A program made the translations under genes and the position numbers. Positions 37,672-47,716 of a stretch of 64,000 bases of DNA are shown here, in pieces. Source of the DNA: Helicostylum pulchrum (taxonomy: Eukaryota > Mucoromycota > Mucoromycetes > Mucorales > Mucoraceae); the NCBI GenBank assembly GCA_025677825.1, contig JAIXMO010000080.1:1-64000 (forward strand), read 5' to 3'. The notes beneath the pieces are model-generated. The model was given only the letters and a program-made list of their open reading frames with translations, had not been told where the DNA came from and did no database searches. Positions within the stretch are counted from its first letter, which is position 1. Each line of letters begins with the position of its first letter.

Positions 37672-40125
37672 CTATGATTCTATTGTATCATAAAAGAATC
37701 CAGAGCCCAAGCCAGGTGGAACAGGTGGCACTTCTACAATACCGTGTGGTATTTCAACTCTATCTCCCGCAATTTGTAATAATTTTACCTTGACACCCAC
37801 TTCAGTTAAGGTATGAAATATTTCAGCAGTTTCTTTACTTGTAAATCTCTTGTCCAAAAGCATACTGAAACCATCTTTCCATTCTGCAGCTTGAGTAGAA
37901 GTAGCGCAATAAAATTCAGCAATAGTCATACTTTTATCATTGTAAAGAGCAAAAGATAAATTATTGTGGCTACTGGAGGATAATACGTTACTTGTAGCAA
38001 AATCTGTCGCAGTTGGAGATCCAGACGAATTAAATATTTGAGATGAACCATTAGTTAAACCAGCAGTTGATATCTTTCGAATCGCTCTAATTTCACTAAC
38101 AGAACTAAGATCGATACGGTTGGGTAATGTTTCATAACTCTTTAAAACAGGAGCAATCTTTTCAGAAAAGTCACCATACATGATTGCTTTTTTTGATCGA
38201 CTTAATTTATAGTATCGCCATCTTTTACCAGAAGTTGCAATAGTAGACGTCGGTGACATCATACCGCTGGTACTTGAAGTGGGTGATGATAGTAAAGTAT
38301 TATTATTGTTATTGTTATTATTTACCATCACTGATATTCTTTGATTTGATTGCGGGCATGGGAACCAAGCTCCTTCCAGTAAACAACTGATTCTTTGCTT
38401 TTTTAAAAATTCATAAGATTGCTTTGATAATCTCGTACGCAAGTTACTTATAGCATCTCTTCCTAGTAAATCATCAGCCCATTCCAATTCTTTTAACCTA
38501 CGATCTCGAATAACTTGATAAGGTGTGTTAAACATATTTCGGTCAAATCCGTTTATATCTTTTGTCGAGGCAAATACAGATCTTAATTGACTTCGTACTA
38601 GAGCAGATACCTTTGAGAAATCAAATGTTGTAGCTTCCATATCATGAAATATTCTAAAATAAGTTTGTAGTGTAGTTGAATGAACATGATTAAAACTGAG
38701 TATAAGTGGTTGAAATTCAGCAACAGTATCTTTTTTTTTTTAAGAAGTTATTTAGATATGATTATCGTTTCGTTTTGGTATATAAATTGTACTTACTAGT
38801 TGAAGTTATATTCCAGAGATTACATAATAAATCGGTTACTTCGATACTTGCTTTAGCAAATGGACATCTTTTACCTTCGGGTCTATGTATTTGTTCTGAT
38901 ATAAGCTATTGTTGTAATATAATGTAATTAATTTAATTATGTAATTACAACTTTTTTAAAAAAAAGCACTTACTTTTGCAAACAAGTCCTTGTTTTTTAT
39001 AACAAATAAATGCATTTCTTCTAAACCAAATACGCCGGTTCTACCAAATTCACGTTGAGGTACCTCAGACTAGTAATAACCATATATAAGTATAAAATAT
39101 CTTTTTAATTATATGTTTGTACTTTACAGTAAAACCAATTTTTTTCCATTTTTTAGCACCAGGAACATCAACTTTGCCTACTTTAGCGGCATCCCAAATA
39201 TCATTCAGCATATTTATATGACGAGGATTATGCATTGAGACAGCAGTGCCATGTCTCATATTTATGTTATGAATGAATACAGTTTGATATTCTAATATCA
39301 TTAGTTTTAATTCGTCAGAAGGATGATTATTCATTAATCTCTATAATATATACATGTATATATTCAGTATAATAAATGGAGGACTTACAATATATTAACA
39401 TGTATTACTTTACCAAAACATTCTTTTTTAAATTCGAGTTATCATAAGCGCTTGATAATATACTTCTATATTCATCTGTCACATATTTTAACATTGCAAT
39501 TAAAAGCGATAGACTAGTAGTAGATAATAAGTATTCTTGACTGATCAATCTATCCACAAGTATTGTAATTAATGTTGGCTCCTTTTCCATAGCTTTGTGT
39601 ATTGTCGGATATCCATAATTTGTTATTACATTTGATTCTGACGTATTTTCTGGGTTGGCACAAGTTAATTTTAATAAAATTGCGATAGCTGGTCTAGCAA
39701 TAGTAGCAAGTTGTTCATTAACAACAACATGAGCTATTCTGGCCACAATGTCATCATCCAAGTTTTCCCAACCGGAATTATGCTCCATTAACGATAAAAA
39801 TGAATTAAGTGCATAAGCTAAAGTATTTCCACTCGAGTTTTTAATAATATCGCATAAAGATTCTAAACCTCCTCTCTCTAAAAATTCAGTAGCAAATTCT
39901 TTTTCCTGAATAAAACACAACGAGTATTGATTAAGACAATGCTGAAAATAAATTATATGTTACCTTTAAATAACCTTGTAAAGAAAAGGTTGCAATCTTG
40001 AGTGATTTATCATCTTTTGGCGACATTACATAATTCGAACTTTCTGATAAGCTAAAACCAGAAGACAGTCTTTTTACGGCTTCTTGTGCTGAAGGTCTTA
40101 TATCAATATCATACGAATTAGACAT
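37672..40125 (-). CDS. ELMO-domain protein (ELMO/CED-12 architecture)
   Basis: Six exons (39964-40125, 39414-39905, 39128-39340, 38974-39069, 38797-38905, 37672-38729) give 709 aa. Residues 1-215 form armadillo-like helical repeats (FLERGGLESLCDIIKNSSG, ARPAIAILLKLTC). The ELMO domain follows: KKWKKIGFTSEVPQREFGRT, GVFGLEEMHLFVIKN, CPFAKASIEVTDLLCNLWNI. The C-terminal third resembles a PH domain (LLEGAWFPC, WRYYKLSRSKKAIMYGDFSE, AEWKDGFSMLLDKRF) and ends in a proline stretch (EVPPVPPGLGSGF) like the PxxP tail by which ELMO binds DOCK SH3 domains. In animals ELMO with DOCK180 activates Rac; a similar Rac-GEF role in hyphal polarity is inferred. It converges on TOP2, with 135 bp between stops. 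Confidence 0.88.
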
Positions 40126-40511
40126 TTACGAAAATAAATTTTCAAATATAAAAAGAACGAGGACAATAAAAAATAAGCTTTTTTTATTTTTTTTTACTTT
40201 ATTTCACGTGATACATATTAACCACAACTACCTTTTTATTTCTTTCTTTCCTTTTCGTCATATAAGACGACTAGTAAACACCGTGTTACTCCGTAAATGA
40301 TAAATATATTGAACACTGTAAACAGTTGTATTTGTATAGTGAGAAAAAGACAATGGTTGCGTGCCACAATGACGACTCTGTAATTAAAGTCACGTGGGTA
40401 TCGCCTATTTAAAACGAATGAGTAAGTTGCCCTACCATTTCTTTTTTTTTCTCTCTCTCTCTCTCTCCTCTCTGTCTCTTTTTGAAAAAAAAATATTTTA
40501 TACATATTCTA
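40126..40511. promoter_or_regulatory. Divergent promoter with two CACGTG E-boxes
   Basis: This 386-bp gap separates the ELMO gene (minus) and an unknown gene (plus). It contains two CACGTG palindromes, at 40205-40210 and 40391-40396, the core site of bHLH factors such as Cbf1. Each lies within about 120 bp of one of the two ATGs. A (CT)n tract at 40450-40476 precedes the plus-strand start. The sites are seen; their use is inferred. Confidence 0.5.
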
Positions 40512-41105
40512 ATGACGACTGTTTTACTTGATTCAGAATACTCTGATGAGCTCTTACATATGAACGAAGATCCTTTATTTGAATATGGATCACCGTTTGT
40601 TATGGATGATCTTTACCCTAATCAAATGAAAATTAGTAATGAAGAGAATAGTTTAGAAAGTTGTCGAGCGTCCGAGTGTTCTAGTGAAGAAGAAGAGTTT
40701 GATTTTAAAATGTTACAACCACATGCACCGCCACCTTCTCCACAAGACACTTCCATGTTGGACATAATATTTGCGAAAAAGTTAACTTCTTCTTTAGAGG
40801 CCTGTTTAGTTCAACAAGAAACAACAAATAAAGAACAATTAGGACATGCGCAAACCTTAGATAAGCTATTGCGTAGAACACTGAATCAACCACAAGGTAG
40901 GGGTATTTGTAAAAGAAACTTGAAGAGATCATATGGTTTTCATTCTTCTTTACCATGGCAACAACAACCTCAACCGCAACCTATGAGAGTTAAAAGACAT
41001 AGTATAGCGGATCAAGCCGAAAAACTAAAGAAAGCTTTACACAAACATTTAATGGATGAAGAAACTTCTGTAATGATTAATGAATTAAAAGATATGGGTT
41101 TATAA
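40512..41105 (+). CDS. Uncharacterised acidic protein, 197 aa
   Basis: A single-exon frame of 197 codons starting at ATG 40512 (MTTVLLDSEYSDELLHMNED). I do not recognise it. The N-terminal half is acidic and serine-rich (SCRASECSSEEEEFDF), followed by a PP-SP stretch (PHAPPPSPQDTSMLDIIF). The middle has NLKRSYGFHSSLPWQQQPQP and a basic segment (MRVKRHSIADQAEKLKKALH) leading to a predicted amphipathic helix to the end (LMDEETSVMINELKDMGL). RVKRHS is a possible basophilic kinase site. Composition, third-base AT bias and a good promoter position support a real gene. A nuclear or regulatory adaptor role is possible but only a guess. An in-frame TTG at 40482 is not used. Confidence 0.7.
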   Translation: MTTVLLDSEYSDELLHMNEDPLFEYGSPFVMDDLYPNQMKISNEENSLESCRASECSSEEEEFDFKMLQPHAPPPSPQDTSMLDIIFAKKLTSSLEACLVQQETTNKEQLGHAQTLDKLLRRTLNQPQGRGICKRNLKRSYGFHSSLPWQQQPQPQPMRVKRHSIADQAEKLKKALHKHLMDEETSVMINELKDMGL

Positions 41106-42426
41106 AAGCTAAAATAAAAAAACACACCTCTTATCATAAAAAATACTCATCCCTTTTAGCTCTATTTATCTCATTAATAAAGTAAAATTGTACATACATA
41201 TATAAAAAAATACCTTGTTACATGCAACCTATAAACATTTGTTTTTAGTTTTATCGACATTTTGTTTGATCTTAATAAAGGTAACATGATACATATATAA
41301 ATTATTCTATTCTAATTACCCGTATACCCTTTCTCCCCCCTCCCCCCCCGATTGGCAGCGTATTGCTTTAATATTTTATTTTTATTTAGCGCACTGTCAT
41401 TTTATCACCATTATTGGTACCTTACACTACTCTCATACTCAATTGTTATTTGACAAACTTTATAGGAGCGCTTTTTTTTTTTTACCCTACACACCCGATC
41501 AGAAAAGTTACGAATAAATAATACCCAAATATGGGTTAGCGTCGCGGGGAGTCAAATATTTTTAATAGAAAAAATATAAAAAATAATAAATCCAGTACAG
41601 GGATGCTTTAGGCAGTTTCGTTGATGGTTCTTTCTGTGTTTTACCGCTGAAACTATCAGTGAAACGCGTTACTTCGTAGTAGACGTCAAAAGTGTGTCTG
41701 TAAGTGACGGCGTAGTATCATGGCTAGAATTGTATATATTACCATGTAAAAAGATGTTGGCACATTTTGACTGTTAGTGTACTTTGGTCTATACACAATG
41801 ATAAAGAAAGGAACAATTAGCAATAGGAACGAGAATAAATTATACTGGTAAAATGTTAGATTACGTAGCTTGATGTTGTATACTAGATATGTACTTGCTT
41901 ACGGATGATGTCTAAGCTGAAAGCATATGTTTATGAGTGTTAGGCTTTAATATTATTTTAGTTACAAATAAAACTTACCAAGGCTTATTAACTGTCAAAG
42001 CTGTAAATTCTAGTGAACAAGATTTATTTTTTTATGACTGAATCTTTAGCTTCATCTTAAAGTAATATTTATGAAAGAAAGGAGATTCATCAAACTAGAG
42101 ATCAATGGCAGTAAAATATTTATTTCTCACTATTATTTGATTTATTAGCACAGCATCAATTGCTGTTACACTCACTTTAAAACAAAAAAGTAATGATAAA
42201 TACTCTGCTATGCACTATGAATTGCAGTTTTTATTCCTACCAGCAATATAAAAATCATATTTGATATATCAAGTACCAGGTTGTACAATAATCGCATGTC
42301 TGTACATGTGCATTCTTTATAGCCTGCATCTGCATTAAAAGAGAAAAAGAAGAAGGAGACGATTTAGAAATTAAGAATTAGTTTATTTAAGAAATTACGC
42401 TATGATAAAAAATGTAATTGATTTTA
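41106..42426. other. Convergent intergenic region, no gene seen
   Basis: 1.3 kb between converging stops. It contains a C-rich stretch (CTCCCCCCTCCCCCCCCGATTGG near 41333-41355, quoted only as a C-run) and AT-rich DNA. I found no conserved frame, tRNA or repeat structure. Confidence 0.45.
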
Positions 42427-43368
42427 TTATGCTTTGCGCTTACTACAACAACCACTGAAAACATCCCAAAACGAGGCTACAATAAAACCAGCGAACGCCA
42501 AGAACCCAAAAAAGATACTGACATTGTAAAATGTACAGAACTTACCACCATTGGGACACCTAAACTGAATTACTTCTACAATTACACCAATACCCCATAG
42601 TAAAGCCATGATTACATCACAAAGAAATATAACTCCTTTTTTACTTGGGTTCTTTTTTGCTACTCTCGTATAACAATAAGAGAATGTATTTATACCTGTC
42701 CATACAATAGATAATACGGCCTACATATGTATAATATCAATACATGCATAAAAAAAAAAATGTATAAACTTACCACAGCGAATAAATAGTAAAAACAAGC
42801 TGTTGTATAAAAAGGAATATCTTCACCAGAATACTATTTTTTTTTTTTTAATAAAAAGTTTGGTTTATACAATAAGGTTATATATATATATATATATTAC
42901 CGGTCGAGCACCAGCAGCAAACCCTAAATGACCAATACTAGCTAATAGTAAAACAAATCGAAGCCAAAAGTTCCATTGGCTGGGAGGATGGTATACTTCG
43001 CCTGTCCATGGCTCAGGACCTACCGATCCAGTTGGTTTAGTCGCGTGATGTGAAGGAAGTGGTGTAACTGATGGAACACTCGTTTGATGTGAAGGGTTAC
43101 CGTAGGGCGTACCAGTGTATTGATAAGCATTGGGTTGAGTAGGTGGTGGAACCATATTATGTCCATCGTATGCTGATTGAGATGGGTACTCTGTTTTATT
43201 TGATTCCGTACCCCAAGCATTATTATATCCAGTAGTACTGTAAGCGGGCATATAATTACTAGGTTGTTGGTACGTATTTGGGTGGACTGGATTATTAGTA
43301 CTTTCGTAGGCATTACCGAACCGAGGACCACTTTCTTGCCAAGGGTTTTCGTTAAATGGATCTGACAT
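42427..43368 (-). CDS. Four-TM MARVEL-like membrane protein with NPW/proline-rich N-terminus
   Basis: Three exons (42901-43368, 42774-42833, 42427-42720) give 273 aa. Residues 1-125 are cytosolic in type: Asn, Pro, Tyr, Thr-rich, with DPFNENPWQES at the start. Four hydrophobic segments follow: WLRFVLLLASIGHLGFAAGA, FYTTACFYYLFAVAVLSIVW, GVIFLCDVIMALLWGIGVIV and FYNVSIFFGFLAFAGFIVAS. Conserved-looking Cys lie in CPNGGKFC between TM3 and TM4, and the tail ends CCSKRKA, a possible palmitoylation or ER-exit signal. This is the plan of fungal MARVEL/Nce102-like proteins of vesicles and eisosomes. The family call is tentative; the topology is well supported. ATG 43368 was chosen; an in-frame upstream K/F-rich extension to 43464 looks like UTR. 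Confidence 0.75.
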
Positions 43369-43598
43369 ATTTAGTGTAACTTTGAGCGAAAGGAAAAAAA
43401 AAAAGATAAAAAAGAAACTATTTGATAGAGATTTTTTTTTTTTTTTTTTTTTTAAGCTTGTCACAATTGTTCCGATGAAACCACTGACACTTTTATGATG
43501 ATATCAAATAAAACGCTAAGCTATTTTTAATTCTATTTTATTTATAAAAAAATTCCCTCTGACCCGCTTCTTGTTTCCTTTTTATTATTATTTTAAAA

Positions 43599-45714
43599 AT
43601 GGTTGTTAATGCATTTACACTTCAAAAGAAATATCCCAATTTTCAAGTAAATGATATTAATGCTTTAATTGATAAATTTCAGTAAGTTTTTTTTTTTTTT
43701 TTTTGATAAATATATAAAAACCCATTTAACATATATGCCTTAGAGAATGTGATCTTGATGAAGACGGGTTACTTGACCAACGAGAAATTCAACAAGCGTG
43801 TAAAGATACAGGCTACAGCGACAACTATGATGAAATACGTGCTAATTTAAAACAAGTAACTTCAACTTCAACAGGAAAAGTTGATGTCGAAGAATTTATT
43901 GACGTAAAAAAAAACTTTGCATGAAAATAATCGGAGATCAAATAAATATTTACTCTACCTTTTATTTTTTGTAGCTGGCAAATCGATTAAAAGATGGTCG
44001 TAATAAAGGTGCATTTGATGTACACCAACATAAAATTCGTGTACAAGGTATCAATAGCGATGTAACACATACAATTAATGAAGATGAAAGAACCGAATTT
44101 ACACGTCATATCAACGATACAATGGCTATCGATCCTGATGTTGGCTACCGTTTACCTATTCCTACCAATACAATGCAGCTGTTTGACGAATGTAGAGATG
44201 GACTTATACTCTGTAAACTAATCAACGACGCTGTACCCGATACAATTGATGAACGAGTTCTCAACGTTAAAAAAGACATGAACAACTTTCAAATGGTAGA
44301 AAACAACAATATAGTAATCAACTCGGCCAAAGCCATTGGCTGTTCCGTAGTCAATATCGGTTCCGAAGATATCATTGAAGCCAAAGAACATTTAATTCTG
44401 GGTTTAATTTGGCAAATTATTAAAAGAGGTCTATTAAATAAGATTACGATTCAACAACATCCTGAATTATATCGTTTATTGGAACAAGATGAAACTTTGG
44501 AAGACTTTTTAAAATTACCACCTGATGTTATCCTATTAAGGTGGTTTAATTATCATCTCAAGGCTGCTGGTTGGGAACGTAGAGTCAAAAATTTCAGTAA
44601 AGATATATGTGATGGTGAAAACTATACGATACTGTTAAATCAAATTAAACCAGAGTCTTGTTCGCGTGCTCCTTTGCAAGAACCTGATTTGTTAAAGCGT
44701 GCTGAACTTGTACTTCAAAATGCCGATGCTATTGGATGTCGTAAATACCTTACCCCAAAAGCAATGGTGGGTGGTAACCCTAAACTTAATTTGGCTTTTG
44801 TTGCTCATCTCTTTAACACACATCCTGCTCTGGAGCCATTAAACGAAGAAGAGGCGCCTGAAATAGAACCGTTTGATGCAGAAGGTGAACGAGAAGCTCG
44901 GATGTTTACTCTTTGGTTGAACAGTCTTAATGTCGAACCAGGTGTGTATAACTTGTTTGAAGATTTAAAAGACGGTTTAGTTCTTTTACAAGCGTTTGAT
45001 AAGGTTGTTCCGGGTATTGTTCAATGGAGGATGGTGAGTAAAAAAAGTCCTTTATCTCGTTTCAAGCAATTAGAAAATTGTAATTATGCTGTATGTCTTG
45101 GTCAAGAGAATGGGTTCTCTCTTGTCGGTATTCAGGGAGCAGATATTGTAGATGAACAAAAGACTTTAACGTTGGGTCTTGTATGGCAATTAATGCGTGA
45201 AAACATTATTCGTACATTACAGTCGTTAAGTGAGGGAGGTCGTCCTGTGACAGATATGGATATGGTGAAATGGGCTAACGAAACAGCTCAAAGAGGTGGT
45301 AAGCAAACCAAGATGAACTCATTTAGAGATCCATCACTTCGGTCTGGTGTATTCTTATTGGATGTGTTGAATGGTATGAAACCTGGTATTGTAGATGCTA
45401 ATCATGCCACGGCTGGTAATACGGGTAAGGATTTAAGACAATCTACATATTTAATACATGGGACTCAATCGATAATTTCATATTTTTATCAGATGATGAC
45501 GCATTTAATAACGCTCGTCTCGCTATCTCCATTGCACGTAAATTGGGTGCAACTATTTTCCTCGTTCCCGAAGATATTGTTGAAGTTAGAGCAAAGATGG
45601 TAAATAATTGTAACATATTACTCTCCCCCATGTACTAATATACTTTATTTATAGAATCTGACATTCATTGGTAGCTTAATGGTTGTTGATAAGCAAATGA
45701 GACGTAATGCTTAA
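43599..45714 (+). CDS. SAC6: Fimbrin / plastin, actin-bundling protein
   Basis: Five exons (43599-43681, 43744-43903, 43975-45424, 45493-45599, 45655-45714) give 619 aa, close to yeast Sac6 (642). The N-terminus has an EF-hand pair (ECDLDEDGLLDQREIQQACK). Four calponin-homology domains in two actin-binding cassettes follow: FDECRDGLILCKLINDAVPD, LRWFNYHLKAAGWERRVKNF, FEDLKDGLVLLQAFDKVVPG and MVKWANETAQRGGKQ. The end FLVPEDIVEVRAKM plus NLTFIGSLMVVDKQ is the normal C-terminus, reached only by removing the intron 45425-45492. Fimbrin cross-links actin in patches and rings during endocytosis and polar growth. Alternative read-through of that intron would give a short aberrant tail. Confidence 0.95.
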
Positions 45715-45817
45715 ACTGGTTTCTTATTAAAATAAAAATTTACGCATGCATATCTGTTAAAATAAACACTGTAAACAAAAAAACAAAAAAAAACAAAAAA
45801 CTCCTTTGGGTGATAAT

Positions 45818-47278
45818 TTATTTGGAAAGATTCTTTGAAAACCAATCAGCCAATCTAACAAAACTAGTATCAATACCAGTTTCTTTAAGATGCTTGATGG
45901 AAAGATGAGAGTTCTCGGGTCTTGAGACTTCAAAAAAAAAGAGAGGGTATTAGTTTATCGATCAAGTTATCTATGTAACACATAACAAACCTGATGCAGC
46001 TTTATCAATGGTATTTTGAGGAGTAAGATGATCAATAGGTGCTCCCAAGATTTTGCTTACAATTTCTATTTTTTTTAAAAAAAAAAAAATGGTTACAATC
46101 ATATATCATCATACCTTTTTTTCGATCTCAACTTACCACAGACTTGATATTTAGTGATACTTTCTTGGCCAGTGAAATGGTAAATGCCCTTAATATCTTT
46201 ATGATCCTTAACTTTTGCAACTAAAAAACAGAATGATTTAGTGGCTTTGGTTATAAAATATTACGAAATGAATTACCTGATAAATCTTTAATGACACGAG
46301 CAACATCCTCAACTATATGAAAAGAAAAATAGGGTTAAAAATAGGTTTTTCATATATGCATAACTGTATATCTACCATTGGTAGGATAACGACAAGACAC
46401 GTTATCTACAACTGTAGGCTTATCGTGGTTCTAAAGTAAAACTATTAGCCAGTCTACAACAACAACAACCCCTGATCATTATTATTTTTACCAAAACAAC
46501 ATCAATTAAAACATTAATAGCAGATTCACCGTTATATTCAGTGTCGCCGTATAAGATTGGGACACGAAGAATAACAGCTTCAGGATAAACACTTTTAATG
46601 GCTTCCTCGCCTCCCAATTTTGTTTCGCCATAGAATTGTAAAGGATTTGGTTTATCTTCTACCTCATAAGGAGGCGCAGTTCCATCAAATACATAATCGG
46701 TACTGATATAAATAAGCATAATTCCTCTCTTCTTACAGATTCTACCTAAAGTTTTAGGAGTTTCAACATTTAACTGTGATTTTAAAAAAGTTGTCTATCA
46801 TTAGTTAATCTCGATAAAATCAGTAAAAAAAAAAGTTAAACGTTTACGCGTAAAACACCATCATGGTCTTGCTCGGCCACGTCAGGACGACGTTCAGCAG
46901 CACAATGAACAACCACTATAATATATGTATATGAATATTTTATATACAATATTAATAAATACGTACGACATACCATCAGGTTGTTGAGCTTCGATAAAGT
47001 TTTCAACAGCAATTGAGTCAGTTAAATCAAGCTGACAGAAAAAAAATATTAGTTTATTCTGTCTCTGTCTGACTTGAAAGCACTTATTTTACCTTTAATA
47101 ATCCATCTTTAGCGCGAGAGAAAGCTGTACCGACAACTAATAAAAAAACAAGTTAGTAAAATAAGGGCTTTTTTTTTTTGTCAGAGGTTCATTTGTTACC
47201 ATCGCAACCCGCTTTTTTAAACTCTCTTATTGTGGGTCTTCCTAAAAGTCCGGAACCACCAGTAACAATAACCTTCAT
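45818..47278 (-). CDS. MAT2B-like / dTDP-4-dehydrorhamnose-reductase-family protein
   Basis: Ten short exons (47200-47278, 47093-47136, 46974-47031, 46848-46915, 46492-46773, 46376-46430, 46277-46312, 46137-46220, 45991-46065, 45818-45927) join in phase to 296 aa. It is an extended short-chain dehydrogenase: MKVIVTGGSGLLGRPTIREF (NAD(P) Rossmann loop), VVHCAAERRPDVAEQDHDGV, LIYISTDYVFDGTAPPYE, FYGETKLGGEEAI (Y-x3-K), VILRVPILYGDTEYN, GIYHFTGQESITKYQ. This matches the regulatory beta subunit of methionine adenosyltransferase (MAT2B), which binds MAT alpha; fungi also use relatives as RmlD-like reductases. The SAM synthetase gene 21 kb away makes the first reading attractive, but this is inference. 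ATG 47278 opens the Rossmann motif directly. Confidence 0.87.
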
Positions 47279-47716
47279 ATTTTTAAGTGATAACAACAAA
47301 AAAGGGAAACAACTAATATTTATTTTCCCCCCAGAGAAAAAAAATAAATGGGAAAAAACAACGCGGTTTTAAAATGTAGTTTTTGAGTCACTCATACATG
47401 TCAAATGGGCGTATATCGATTTTTCGTTTTAAAAAAAACTAAAACCTTATAAATAGTGACATTTATGAAGTTAGCATAGTGCGATATATAATATTTGATT
47501 GACCAGAATAAAAAATGATAAGTTTACCTTCTTTAGCTCTAATTGGCTTATGCTACCTTTGTGTAATGTCATGCTTGGGGTAAGATAAATTTGTCTTTTT
47601 GGAAACAATGATTCGCTTAAATTAAAAGCACGAGCACTACAAAAGTTTTTCTTTTTTTCGTTTTTTTTCGTTTTGCTTTAACTCTTTCTTCTTTTTATTT
47701 TTTATAAATAACAAAT
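47279..47716. promoter_or_regulatory. Divergent promoter region, MAT2B-like / SEY1
   Basis: 438 bp between two divergent start codons. TATAAATA occurs at about 47448-47455 and again at 47703-47710, the latter only 7 bp before the SEY1 ATG and so unlikely to be a TATA box. T-rich tracts near 47644-47705 precede SEY1. Nothing else is recognised. Confidence 0.4.

Noticed and set aside
43369..43464. Upstream N-terminal extension of the MARVEL-like protein
   Set aside because: The extension is K/F/S low complexity, encoded by T- and A-runs typical of 5' UTR here; ATG 43368 starts normal sequence.
45425..45603. Alternative fimbrin C-terminus read through the last-but-one intron
   Set aside because: Removing 45425-45492 restores the conserved fimbrin ending, while the read-through tail has no fimbrin similarity.
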